64,000 nucleotides of DNA, from contig CM038716.1 in NCBI GenBank assembly GCA_021613375.1, positions 18,669,524 to 18,733,523 of the forward strand, given 5' to 3'. Shown piece by piece: positions 50,600 through 61,150 of the stretch. A model generated the notes under the pieces. That model had not been told where the DNA came from and ran no database searches. It worked only from the letters and a program-made list of their open reading frames with translations. Numbering within the stretch: the stretch's first letter is position 1; every line of letters begins with the position of its first letter. The translations under genes and the position numbers were made by a program. This DNA comes from Megaleporinus macrocephalus. Lineage: Eukaryota; Chordata; Actinopteri; Characiformes; Anostomidae.

Positions 50600-52050
50600 A
50601 AACTTAAAGCACAATCCCGTTTCACTTGAAAAGCGTTTAGGTGGCTAGTGATGCACAAAACATAAATAGTGGTAATCAGCTCTCCTTTTTTACGAAGGGT
50701 GTACGTTTTCTAAAGTATACTGTCATCAATATGCCTTTGAATTGAAAGCATTATTCTTTTGGTAAATATCTTTAAGGACTGTACCTTCATCTTGCTGCCA
50801 CTGTTAAAGAAAGCCTTCCAGCAATAAGCTTTTACTGCTGATAATTTCCACCTGGTTTTAATGCAAAACTGCAGCTAGCCGCCCAGCCTTCAGGAAAGGT
50901 AAAATATAGCCAACTACATTTTCAGCATCACCACTCATATTTTGCATGATCCCAACAATCGTACCTCAAATGTGTTTTCCCATGTACATAAATTGTGCAT
51001 TTGAAATTCTACAGCAGTTTCATACCCCTTCAGTGCTGACTGAAGGTGAGTATAAGAAAAAAGGTCAAAAGTACATCTGGCTCTAAGTGTTTGGTTCGAG
51101 ACTCACATGCATATCGTTCTGTGATATCAGTACTGCAGAAGTAGGTATCGCAAAAACAATTAATGGACAATATATTGTGCAGTCCTACTATGAGTGGCCT
51201 GTTTTGTCGCTAATGATCATCCTGCTTAGGGATTCATTCATATTAAACACCACTGGCACGGTCACACAAACTGGAGGAAGCAGAGGAGACGTCGAGGATG
51301 AATAAGCTGCGGTGATCGGAGATGATCAAATTCGAATGTGCTGATGCTGCCTCTGTAAACGAATCCCGTGCCTCGTCAATCAGGCCTCTACACAAATAAT
51401 ACATCCGTCAGGCTGTTGTTTCCCCTTTACCATTATCTCCCCTCGAGGCGGTCAATAGCCCTAGGCCGCAGATCAGATCAAACCGGCTCCATATTTAATA
51501 AAGCCCTCCCAGCAGCCAGGCCCCAGCCTCATCCCAGGCCTCCATTCATTTCGCCCATAATTACCTGCGCCTCCTCCCCCCCAGCCCACCCGAACCCTTG
51601 ACCAGAATCCAATCTGTGCCATCGCCCACAGTAAATCTGGGTGGTATAAATAATAATGTGCGTGCAAATGAAATGCGAAAGATTACATTTGGTCACATGA
51701 AAGAGGAGGAGGATGGGAGGCCCCGAGGGCGAGGTCCCAGCAGTGCATCAGCGATCGAAGAAATATCTGAAGGTTAATTTGTTTTAATGCCTGCAGCAAA
51801 TCTGTGGTGCCCATCTTATCACCGGGTGCCGCTTCTGTCACAGTGGGCAAGAGGTGCAGGGGTTGCAGGTTAACGACAATGATGTTTGTTGATTTCACAA
51901 CAAGAGGAATCAGCTTCGATGCTAGAACAATGAGTAAAATCAGCGGCCTGCTGTTGGAAAGCGAGTTGCTCAAAAGGCGCTTGTTTCTGGACAGCACATG
52001 TAAATATACATTACCCGTTCACTGCCTCACCGTGTAGCTATTACTCTCAC
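50600..52050. promoter_or_regulatory. Candidate conserved non-coding elements 9-10
   Basis: Two complex stretches, about 50780-50910 (GCTGATAATTTCCACCTGG; TTTTAATGCAAAACTGCAGC) and 51230-52050 (CATATTTAATAAAGCCCTCC; TTCGCCCATAATTACCTGCG; AATAATGTGCGTGCAAATG). They have a high density of TAAT cores and no simple repeats. Open frames lack splice context. Compositional call. Confidence 0.4.
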
Positions 52051-52254
52051 TTACTGATCGATTTGGAATCAGCATCCAAAACACATCAATTCTGTGCGAA
52101 AAAAACAACAGAGAGACTGCAAATTACAACTCCAGTTCTGGGCCTGAAGCTATTGAAGTGCACGGTGAGGAACAATCAGTTTATGCAGGGTTGCTTTTCT
52201 ACACTCTGGGCAACCAATGACACGTAACTGTAACTGGAAACAGTTTGAAGAAAA

Positions 52255-52805
52255 TGTTTCATTCTTTATTTGCTGCATACAAGTACAACCAAATGTAGTC
52301 ATTCTTCTGTTATGCAGTCTTCACCGCAATAAGATCCACGTTTTCATTGAGAGACAGGTCTGGACTGCAGACAGACCAGTCTAGCACCTGTGGTCTCTGA
52401 TTACGCAGCCATGCTGTTGTAACATGTGCAGAATGTGGCTTGGTGTAGAAATAAGCATCTGTGTCCCAAAAGAAAGGTGGCATCCAAAAGGCAGCATATG
52501 CTGCTCCAAATTGCGTTCAGAGTTATTGGTGCTCTCATAGAATGCTTGATGACAAAGAGGTTGAAGGTCTTCCTTCGTCATCTCAGCCTTTTCCTTTTCA
52601 GTTCTTCAGATTCCATCAGAGTTTTTTGACAATATAATGCACTGCAGAGGGTGAAATACCCCAAATCCTCACAATCCCTCAGTGAGAACATTTAAAACGG
52701 TTGAATTTTTTTGCTGAAGCACTTTTGGCAAAGTAGCAAGCTTTGACTCATCCTCGCTCATAAAGGACTGGGCTCGTCGTGGATGCTTCTTTTATACCGC
52801 CGCTG
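52255..52805 (-). pseudogene. Tc1-like transposase relic, same family as 1753-2795
   Basis: The plus strand carries AGACAGGTCTGGACTGCAGA, CAGCCATGCTGTTGTAAC and CAGAATGTGGCTTG, the antisense of the Tc1 blocks NWLPAVQTS, AWL and AKPHSA. TTTGACTCATCCTCGCTCAT is the 5' region of such elements. The transposase reads on the minus strand and is full of breaks. Confidence 0.7.
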
Positions 52806-53094
52806 TCTAAAGAAAAACAAGTACCTCTAAAACAATAACTTTACAGGAGAGGTCAAACACATTCTTAACTAAAGCATTCTTTATCTTCAGTGTAAGTTAA
52901 TGGAAAGAGGTTTTGTTCCAGGTGATTTTGGAGCATTCTTATTGGTCCAGTCATCATGAAACTTTCAGGATATAAGGATGCGTGTCATGTTCAAATGCTA
53001 TTGAAAAATCAATAACAATGGAGATATATGTTCTCTTTAGAACAGTGATGACAGCTAAGCATGATTGCATCAGCTGTATGAGATGATTTTAAAT

Positions 53095-53099
53095 CTTTC
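53095..53099. repeat. 5-bp target site duplication, left
   Basis: CTTTC directly before the 5' LTR, repeated at 56984-56988 directly after the 3' LTR. Five bases is the usual Ty3/gypsy integrase stagger. Confidence 0.93.
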
Positions 53100-53464
53100 T
53101 GTCACGCCTCCCGTCCATGTGCCCTTGTTTACGTCCCGTCCATGTGTTTCTGTTTCGTCGCGTGCTCCCTGTCTCCGCCTTTGCCCCGCCTCGCACACCT
53201 GTACCCCATCAGTGTTTAGTTTTGTCACCTGTTCCCTCTTGTTAGCCCGTTGATATATACCCAGTGTTTGCCCCATGTCTGGGTTGGTCATTGTCGTGTT
53301 CTGTCGTGTCATTGTTTGTATACCAGTCCTTCTATCTCGTAGTTATTCTTCTGTGTATGTACCCCGTTTTGTTTTCCCTCCGTGGTTATTAAAAGTCATC
53401 TTTATTAGTATAAAGCTCTGCATTTGTGTCCGTTTACGTTCCTGCTGAGACCCCCCCCGTGACA
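53100..53464 (+). repeat. 5' LTR (365 bp)
   Basis: It begins TGTCACGCCTCC and ends CCCCCGTGACA, so TGTCACG/CGTGACA are inverted termini. A TATA box (GATATATACC) is at 53252-53261. The predicted transcript start is about 53282, 25-30 nt downstream. An ATTAAA polyadenylation signal is at 53388-53393. From these, U3 is 53100-53281 and R begins at 53282. Confidence 0.95.
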
Positions 53465-53465
53465 G

Positions 53466-53476
53466 AATGACCAACC
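53466..53476 (+). promoter_or_regulatory. Self-priming primer binding site
   Basis: AATGACCAACC lies one base after the 5' LTR. It is the exact reverse complement of GGTTGGTCATT at 53282-53292, the predicted 5' end of the element RNA. No TGG-initiated tRNA primer site is present at the LTR junction. In Tf1 and vertebrate sushi elements the RNA 5' end folds back on such a site and is cleaved to give the primer. Confidence 0.82.
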
Positions 53477-55928
53477 TCTTCAAGGACACAGCGAGTTTTA
53501 TCCCTCGGATCGAGCACGGGGATTTTCTCTCCGCTTGGGAGCTCGGTGCGTTGCTGAGGGCGGATAACCCGCTCTGCTCGCGGCTGAGATGGCGGCCAGG
53601 GATGCAGCCGTCTCGGAGCACCAGGCTAAGCGGCGTAGTAAACGCCGTGGTTGGAAGCAGACTTCGCGGGCGCCCGCCTGCACAGAGCCGCGGCCACGCG
53701 CTTACTCCGTCGTGGCGCCGCTCTCCAGCCCCGCCTGCACAGAGCCGCGGCCACGCGCTCACTCCTTCGCGGCCCCGCTCTCCAGCCCCACTGGCGCTCC
53801 GGCGCCACCTGGTGCTCCGGAACGGAGGCGCTTCTGCTTCGCTGCCTCCGTGGACGTCAATGCAGCGCGGCCCGCTGCCTCCGTGGACGTCAATGCAGCG
53901 CGGCCCGCTGCCTCCGTGGACGTCAATGCAGCGCGGCCCGCTGCCTCCGTGGACGTCGCCGCAGTACCTGCTCCTCAGCCGGCTCCTGTTCCTACTCCCC
54001 CTGTCTCCGAGGGCGTCACCGCAGCTCCCGCTGCCTCCGTGGACGTCGCCGCAGTACCTGCTCCTCAGCCGGCTCCTGTTCCTACTCCCCCTGTCTCCGA
54101 GGGCGTCACCGCAGCGCCCGCTGCCTCCGTGGACGTCAATGCAGCGCGGCCCGCTGCCTCCGTGGACGTCAATGCAGCGCGGCCCGCTGCCTCCGTGGAC
54201 GCCGCCGCAGTCCCTTCTCCTCAGTCGGCTCCTGTTCCTACTCCCCCTGTCTCCGAGGGCGTCACCGCAGCTCCCGCTGCCTCCGTGGACGTCAATGCAG
54301 CGCGGCCCGCTGCCTCCGTGGACGTCAATGCAGCGCGGCCCGCTGCCTCCGTGGACGTCAATGCAGCGCGGCCCGCTGCCTCCGTGGACGTCAATGCAGC
54401 GCGGCCCGCTGCCTCCGTGGACGTCAATGCAGCGCGGCCCGCTGCCTCCGTGGACGTCGCCGCAGTACTTGCTCCTCAGCCGGCTCCTGTTCCTACTCCC
54501 CCTGTCTCCGTGGACGTCAATGCAGCGCGGCCCGCTGCCTCCGTGGACGTCGCCGCAGTACTTGCTCCTCAGCCGGCTCCTGTTCCTACTCCCCCTGTCT
54601 CCGTGGACGTCAATGCAGCGCGGCCCGCTGCCTCCGTGGACGTCGCCGCAGTACTTGCTCCTCAGCCGGCTCCTGTTCCTACTCCCCCTGTCTCCGAGGG
54701 CGTCACCGCAGCTCCCGCTGCCTCCGTGGACGTCGCCGCAGTACCTGCTCCTCAGCCGGCTCCTGTTCCTACTCCCCCTGTCTCCGAGGGCGTCACCGCA
54801 GCGCCCGCTGCCTCCGTGGACGTCAATGCAGCGCGGCCCGCTGCCTCCGTGGACGTCAATGCAGCGCGGCCCGCTGCCTCCGTGGACGCCGCCGCAGTCC
54901 CTTCTCCTCAGTCGGCTCCTGTTCCTACTCCCCCTGTCTCCGAGGGCGTCACCGCAGCTCCCGCTGCCTCCGTGGACGTCAATGCAGCGCGGCCCGCTGC
55001 CTCCGTGGACGTCAATGCAGCGCGGCCCGCTGCCTCCGTGGACGTCAATGCAGCGCGGCCCGCTGCCTCCGTGGACGTCAATGCAGCGCGGCCCGCTGCC
55101 TCCGTGGAGGTCGCCGCAGCGCGGCCCGCTGCCTCCGTGGAGGTCGCCGCAGCGCGGCCCGCTGCCTCCGTGGACGTCGCCGCAGTCCCGGCTCCCCAGC
55201 CGGCTCCTGTTCAAGCTCCCCGGTCTGTTCCCGTGCCTGCTCCCCGGACGGTGGTCCGGTCTGTTCCCGTGCCTGCTCCCCGGACGGTGGTCCGGCCTGC
55301 TCCCCGGACGGTGGTCCGGTCTGTTCCCGGGCCTGCTCCCCGGACGGTGGTCCGGTCTGTTCCCGGGCCTGCTCCCCGGACGGTGGTCCGGTCTGTTCCC
55401 GGGCCTGCTCCCCGGACGGTGGTCCGGTCTGTTCCCGTGCCTGCTCCCCGGACGGTGGTCCGGTCTGTTCCCGTGCCTGCTCCCCGGACGGTGGTCCGGT
55501 CTGTTCCCGTGCCTGCTCCCCGGACGGTGGTCCGGTCTGTTCCCGTGCCTGCTCCCCGGACGGTGGTCCGGTCTGTCCCGCCTCCTGACTCCGCCCCCTG
55601 TGCGCCTCCTGACTCCGCCCCCCGGACGGTGATCTGGGCGCCTCCTGACTCCGCCCCCTGTGCGCTTCCTGACTTTGCGCCCAGAGCGCTTCATGGTTTT
55701 GTCCCGCGTAAGCTACCTGTTAAGGCAGACTTTGTTGCTCCCGCCCGCCCGCCCTGTTCTGTTTCTTTGCCTTGTTTTGTTCCCGTTTTTGTTCCTGTTC
55801 CCGTTTTTGTCCCTGTTCCTGTTTTTGGTTTCTGTGTTCCTGTCCCCGTCGTTCTGTTTGTTCCTGTTTTTCTGCCTTGTCCCCCTCCTGGTCTGTTGTC
55901 TCGTGTTTTGTCCTGTTCCCGGTTTTGA
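53467..55928 (+). CDS. Low-complexity internal ORF region of the LTR element (unknown product)
   Basis: Two plus-strand frames are long. One starts at ATG 53467 inside the primer site (MTNLFKDTASFIPRIEHG, 721 codons to 55632). The other starts at 53589 (MAARDAAVSEHQAKRRSKRR, 779 codons to 55928) and reads ASVDVNAARPA units followed by VPVPAPRTVVRS units. A minus-strand frame (55694-53343) is equally open. Because the repeat units are multiples of three without stops, openness proves nothing. The ATG in the primer site suggests that the first frame begins the natural product, perhaps a degenerate Gag, with translation later dominated by repeats. No zinc knuckle, protease or RT motif is seen. 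Resemblance is only to generic proline/alanine-rich predicted fish proteins. Confidence 0.4.
53841..55192 (+). repeat. 33-bp / 90-bp composite minisatellite
   Basis: The basic 33-bp unit starts GCTGCCTCCGTGGACGTCAA and ends GCAGCGCGGCCC. A 90-bp variant starts with the same first 18 bases, then runs through CAGCCGGCTCCTGTTCC to GTCACCGCAG. Units alternate in a higher-order pattern. A block near 54030-54290 (90-bp unit, two 33-bp units, variant with GCCGCCGCAGTCCC) recurs near 54715-54970. All lengths are multiples of three. Confidence 0.95.
55220..55575 (+). repeat. 36-bp minisatellite, about 10 units
   Basis: Unit GGTCTGTTCCCGTGCCTGCT then CCCCGGACGGTGGTCC. One shorter unit is near 55290. 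A GTGCCTG/GGGCCTG variant divides the array. It encodes VRSVPVPAPRTV in the 53589 frame. Confidence 0.95.
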
Positions 55929-56525
55929 GTCCTGTCTGGTGTTTCGTTGTTTTCCTTGTCCTCGTTTTGGCCTCCTCCCGTTTCGTCTCGTCATCCTCCT
56001 CCTGAGTCTTCTCGTCAGCCTCCTCCCTTGGCCTCTCGTCGTGTTCCTCGTTTCTCTCGTCTCCCTCCTCCCTTGTCGTCTCGTCGGCTTCCTCCTGTAA
56101 CTTCTCGTCGTCTTCCTCCCGTTTCGTCTCGTCGTCCTTACTCGTCCTCGTCTTTCCTGATTTGTTTGTCTGTCCCTGGTTTTTTGTTCTGGTTCCTGTT
56201 TGCCTGTTTTTTTCTGTGCCCGTTCCTGGTTTTCTGTGCCCGTTCCTGGTTTTCTGTGCCTGTCTGCCCGTTCCTGGTTTTCTCTGCCTGTTCCTGGTTT
56301 TCTGTGCCTGTCTGCCTGGTCTCTGTCTGTTCCTGGTCCGTCCGTCTGTCTGTTCCTGGTCTCTGTCTGTTCCTCGTCCGTCTGTCTGTTCCTCGTCCGT
56401 CCGTCTGTCTGTTCCTGGTCCGTCCGTCTGTCTGTTCCTGGTCCGTCCGTCTGTCTGTTCCTGGTCCGTCCGTCCGTTCCTGGTCTCTGTCCGTTCCTGG
56501 TCCGTCCGTTCCTGTTCTCCTGGTC
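55750..56525 (+). repeat. Pyrimidine-rich degenerate tandem repeats
   Basis: Three zones: TGTTCCCGTTTTTGTTCCTG units (about 55755-55870), CTCGTCGKCYTCCTCC-like units (about 55975-56155) and CTGTTCCTGGTCCGTCCGTC units (about 56215-56520). One strand is almost purely pyrimidine, so frames stay open on both strands. Confidence 0.9.
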
Positions 56526-56606
56526 CCTGTTTTGTTTTCTGGGTCTCCTCCTCGAGGCGGGCTCCCGGGGTGTGTTCTCTTTCTCGCCTCCGGAGCTGCG
56601 TCCTTT

Positions 56607-56618
56607 GAGGGGGGGTGC
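56607..56618 (+). promoter_or_regulatory. Polypurine tract
   Basis: GAGGGGGGGTGC directly before the 3' LTR, the expected plus-strand DNA primer of a gypsy-type element. Confidence 0.88.
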
Positions 56619-56983
56619 TGTCACGCCTCCCGTCCATGTGCCCTTGTTTACGTCCCGTCCATGTGTTTCTGTTTCGTCGCGTGCTCCCTGTCTCCGCCTT
56701 TGCCCCGCCTCGCACACCTGTACCCCATCAGTGTTTAGTTTTGTCACCTGTTCCCTCTTGTTAGCCCGTTGATATATACCCAGTGTTTGCCCCATGTCTG
56801 GGTTGGTCATTGTCGTGTTCTGTCGTGTCATTGTTTGTATACCAGTCCTTCTATCTCGTAGTTATTCTTCTGTGTATGTACCCCGTTTTGTTTTCCCTCC
56901 GTGGTTATTAAAAGTCATCTTTATTAGTATAAAGCTCTGCATTTGTGTCCGTTTACGTTCCTGCTGAGACCCCCCCCGTGACA
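56619..56983 (+). repeat. 3' LTR (365 bp)
   Basis: Same length and, by eye, same sequence as the 5' LTR, including the eight-C run near its end. Followed by the CTTTC target duplication at 56984-56988. Confidence 0.95.
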
Positions 56984-56988
56984 CTTTC

Positions 56989-59345
56989 ACTGCCGCAGGC
57001 CACAATTTCATAATGAACCACTATTTACATAAAACAATGACGTTTAATAAGTTAAACATTATATCGTCTTTGTACTCTTTTTGTTTAAATAAGGGGTTAG
57101 ATTTATTGATAACTACACTTCTAAATCAATGCTTTCTGATTTTATTTGTGTTTTATTTAACGCCCCAAATTTGGGGGAATTGGGTTTATATAATATGTAC
57201 CATATTCAGACAGTACATGCAGCACCAGAAGGACATTGACCCATGTTACATGGTAGATTGATAAGTGTTTAAACTTACTAATCACACTTAGATGGTCACT
57301 GGTGTCATCCCTGGTTCCTGCCCTAGAAAAAAAATACATTGTAACACTAGGTAACTGTGTGTGAGGGCTATTGCCAGTATGGAACCTCCCAGTGGCTGCT
57401 TCTTTAAAGGAGCAATATGTAAGAACTTTAGTTTACAAATACAATTTTTTTAGTTTTTAAACATTCCAGAACTTATCATACTTATTAAAAGTATCATCAA
57501 AATGTTTTGACTTAAGTTAGCATGTAACCAGCCAGCTCCAATGACTCACCGTAATGTCAAGCCAGCCATCCGTCCAAGATGAAAGGATGAATACCACATT
57601 GTTCATAGCGATAGTGAACTGTAGCGTTTGTCCCTTGAAAACAAGGAAAACAAGTGACAAAAACAACAAAACAAGCTAACATGGGTGTTGCTTTCCACAG
57701 CTGGAGACAGTTCCTCTGGGCGAGTAAATATGGGAGGAGGAAGGAGGAAGGACCGTGTGGAGTATGAATTTTACATACTGCTCTATTTAAAAATGCTATT
57801 AAAGCCACTCATTTTAAAAGCTCTTTAGGGGGCCAGATGTGGTTCGTGTATGGCACCCCTCCAGAGAACTCCTTTAGCGTCTTTATTTGCATTGCAAATG
57901 TATTTACATAAGTTTTGGTCAAGTGTTTATAGCACTCAGTGCTGTGCCACATAGCCTTTTGACATTATCACTAAGCCTTTTCACGGGTAAAGCACAGCTG
58001 TTAGTCGCCGTCTTGTCTGGGGATTCTGGTGTAGCGCTGCATATCCAGGCACTTCATGATCGCCGAGGTGCCACTCTTTGATAGTCGTTCAGGCTCACCA
58101 CCTTAGATTTATCCTTTGGATGGTGCCATTATGGTGTTTTAAGCATACTTTGTCCTGCTGTAATGTAATACACTGTGCCCAGTGCAGAGGCTAGCAGCAC
58201 AGCTACTCATACTCAGAACATTTCAGTTAAAGTGCACTTCAAGTTCTTTCTTTTTTTCAAAACACTCAAAACAGTACAAAGCCTAGAAAAACTATTTCAG
58301 TAGATGATGTTAAGTGCTTCCTTTACACACCACGATCAAGATAAGGTCATTAGTTTAGCAAGGCGTTACGGGAAAAATACCCAGTGAGGACGGTGTTACA
58401 GAAGCTCAGAAGCTGAGAAGCTCAGGTTGGTTTTGCAACAACCGGTTACAAATATAAATATAGACTAACGAGTCAGAGCTGGCTTCAGCTATGGTACAGT
58501 AGATTTATACATCTTGTATGAGCATCTTGACTCCCTGGAGCTCTGAATGTGTAGTTAATTTAAAATGAGTTGGTTTCCATCATTAAAATGAATGAGTATA
58601 TTTAATTACACATTTCACCATCATAAGGTACTTTTGGGCACATTAGTCAGTCGTGTTCACTGTAAGATTGTTATTCATTTCGTGTTCCTGCTTCTCTGTT
58701 CGACTTCTTCATCAGCACACATTTTAAGCTTTTGGACAGCTCTGCTTGTTCACGGATTGTAGTTTAATTGTGTGCCTAATTTCACTGGAATATATTAAGC
58801 AGAGTCAATAAATGTACTCGGGATTTAGTTTATCTAAATAAACGGTTTATATCCAGGGGCTAAATGACGCTTCTTTGGCAGGAGGAACAGCTCATTTTGG
58901 AGAAAAGTGTAAGAACATGTCTCTGGAGCATTCTTAAAACCAAATATTCATGCTGAGCCTAGACCTCTGAACACATGTCATCAATCTGTGATTTGTAATT
59001 AGTATCTGGACTAGTCCTGGGTCTAGGCTGTTTACAAAAAGGCCTCATGACAACTACTATTTTTTTTACTCTTAAAACCATGTGGTAATTTTGTATAATT
59101 GTTATGGTATTTTGGTCGATAACACTTTCCACTTCTATTATGGTATTTACATGCCACAGTAATGTGTTTTTAATTGATATTCTGTCCTTTTGGATCCATA
59201 CTGAGTGGTAAAACAATAATGCACAGCAAAACAAGCTTTATTTCTCATTTCATTTCAGCAGTTTTAATACAAAAAAATGAAATAATTTAAAATACACAGG
59301 TGAATAATGTAATATTTAGTATTTTGTTTATTAATATTTTATCAT
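56989..59345. other. Intergenic; possible regulatory stretches
   Basis: Mostly AT-rich. A palindromic octamer ATTTGCATTGCAAAT at about 57887-57901 and a complex stretch at about 57840-58130, plus TTAATTTAAAATGAG and TTTAATTACACATTTC at 58557-58618, could be enhancer-like. No gene is supported. Confidence 0.4.
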
Positions 59346-59346
59346 A

Positions 59347-59835
59347 CACAGTCGAGTCACATTATTATGCTAATATCCAGAGTAACCGGTGTGTGCAGCA
59401 CAGAGAGCAGCTCCACGGACTGGGAGACTCAATAAGGTCCTGGTAGGTTGGCAGAGGTATCTGGAGCCAGGCTGACTGCAGTGCATCCCACAGCTGCTGG
59501 GGGAGGGCATGTGGAGGAGGATCCATAGAGCCAACAATATCATCCAGGTGGTCCTACAGATGCTAAACTGGGTTCAAGTCTGGGGAATTAGGGGTCCAGG
59601 GTAGTAATCAGCTTTTCTAATGTGGGACATTTCTTGCTGAAAGATCCCATCCGCTCACGGAAAGGCAATCAGCATGTACGGGTGTACGTGAACTGCAAGG
59701 ATGGATTTACACCTATATCAGTTAAGAGAGCCTTCCACATGAATGAGTGGGTCCAGAGAATGTCACCAAAACACTTCCTAGACCATAACACTGCCACCTA
59801 CGCACTGCTGCCATCGAAAGTCAGACGTAGTCATT
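59347..59835 (-). pseudogene. Tc1-family transposase relic
   Basis: On the minus strand, 59820-59690 reads GGSVMV-EVFW, then LDPLIHVEGSLN and VHPYM, and 59600-59520 reads WTPNSPDLNPV-HL-DHLDDIV. These are the GGSVMVWG, VHP and SPDLNPIEHLWD blocks of a Tc1-type DDE transposase, with stops at the third acidic position. ACACAGTCGAGTCACATTAT at 59347-59366 looks like the terminal inverted repeat of the same family. The 5' part and the other terminus are lost. Confidence 0.8.
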
Positions 59836-60636
59836 TAAAAAAAAAAACTTTGAATACTGAATGTTTATGAAAACATAAAAAATATATGTTTCATAAATAA
59901 AAAATGATCTACTTTCAGAAAAAGAAGAAATGAAAAAAGATAGAAGTGATAGGTAATTGAAGGTGATCAGTAAGTATATTGATGGAGAACACAAACTTGA
60001 CATTGCCCAGATGGTTCTTTGAGTGTTTGTGGTCTATATAGAACCACTGTTTTAACTAAGGAACCCTACAAGAGCCAAGAATGTACAGCGTAGAATAAAA
60101 AATTAAATGTTGGGTTATTTCAGCAATCCAGTGGCTTCGTTAATCAGTGTTAATTTTGACAGCAAATTTTGATTTAGTTTTAGTCGTAGTCTTTTGACTA
60201 AAATGTCATTTAGTTTTTTATTTTTAGTTATTTAGTCATGTTTTTTCAGTTTTCTTCAGTTATTTAAGTCGTTATATACTTACACGAAATGAAACATTTA
60301 TTAACCAGTTATGGAATATTATTCATGTTTGAAAGACCAATACACAACACAAACAGAACAACAAACAAACATTTATTTATTTAATAATTGTTACTTGTGT
60401 TGTCAATCTAATTAAATTACATTCTCTGTGATTAACATTAATTGCATTTATCACTTTTTGCTATAAAAATATTTTTAATTGTGCAATTCAAATAAATTTT
60501 AGCATAACAGTAAATCAATGAATGAAAAACACCTCAAGGTCACACTGCAAACTAGAGACACACACTGCACATTGCGTGCACTAATAAATTGTAAATAAAA
60601 CTAGCTCTGTTTCATGTGTACAGAGCCAATTGGGAC
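59836..60636. other. Intergenic, AT-rich
   Basis: Contains GACTAAAATGTCATTTAGTT-like repeats near 60180-60240 resembling a dispersed fish repeat. No gene is supported. Confidence 0.4.
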
Positions 60637-60644
60637 ATGACAAT

Positions 60645-61150
60645 TAGTGATAGGCACATCAGCTCTTTTAGATTAACTGAATCATTAGAATCAATGACTT
60701 ATGTTTATTTCTATTGCTACATGTTTTATACATGTCTTGTTACATGACATTTTAAGTTTGTTTCTAGAAACTAAATCTGTTAAAACAAGGGGGAGGTGTG
60801 TGTTTATGTTTATATGGCTTGACTCCATGTGAGTGAGTGGCAGCGCAAACGTGAATCTCGTCCTCAGCAACAGTTCTCTGGGTGGCAGCACGAATGTGAA
60901 TCACAGCGTCAGTACGTTCAGTGAACGATTCAGTGAGTGAACCGGAGCCCTCAGTTCAGTGAACGAATCACTAAGCAAGCAATGATCACCCTCGCAATGA
61001 GAGTCTCCGCCATCAGATTCGCGGGTGATTCAGTGATTCACAGACCACACAGCAGTTCCCCTGCTGAGCTCAACTACTGAACTGAGAAAGGAATGAAACA
61101 GCTGAGGAAGTGATTTGATTCAGTTCGTTCATTCGAACGACACAACACTA
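60645..61150. mobile_element. hAT-like MITE with 8-bp target duplication
   Basis: It begins TAGTGATAGG and ends with the reverse complement of TAGTGTTGTGTCGTTC. Flanks are ATGACAAT (60637-60644) and ATGATAAT (61151-61158), an 8-bp duplication with one mismatch, the size made by hAT transposases. The 506-bp interior is full of GATTCAGTGA/GTTCAGTGAACGA short palindromes and has no transposase. Confidence 0.78.

Larger units (their letters stand above)
53100..56983 (+). mobile_element. Young non-autonomous sushi/Tf1-type LTR retrotransposon
   Basis: A complete 3884-bp unit: 365-bp LTRs at 53100-53464 and 56619-56983, a 5-bp target duplication, a self-priming primer site at 53466-53476 and a polypurine tract GAGGGGGGGTGC at 56607-56618. 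I see no difference between the two LTRs, so insertion is recent. The internal 3.15 kb shows no protease, reverse transcriptase, RNase H or integrase motif in any frame, so it must borrow enzymes from an autonomous relative. The interior is mostly GC-rich minisatellite, in sharp contrast with the AT-rich surroundings. It lies inside the block of candidate regulatory elements. Structure is seen; the sushi/Tf1 affiliation is inferred from the priming signature and LTR style. Confidence 0.93.

Noticed and set aside
53841..55575. CRISPR-like regular array
   Set aside because: Units are contiguous tandem repeats without spacers, in a vertebrate context.
53343..55694. 783-codon minus-strand open frame across the LTR element
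   Set aside because: It is antisense to the element, arises from in-phase GC-rich repeats, and starts and ends without signals.
55713..56831. 372-codon minus-strand frame rich in Arg/Thr/Gln
   Set aside because: It is antisense of pyrimidine-rich tandem repeats and runs into the 3' LTR.
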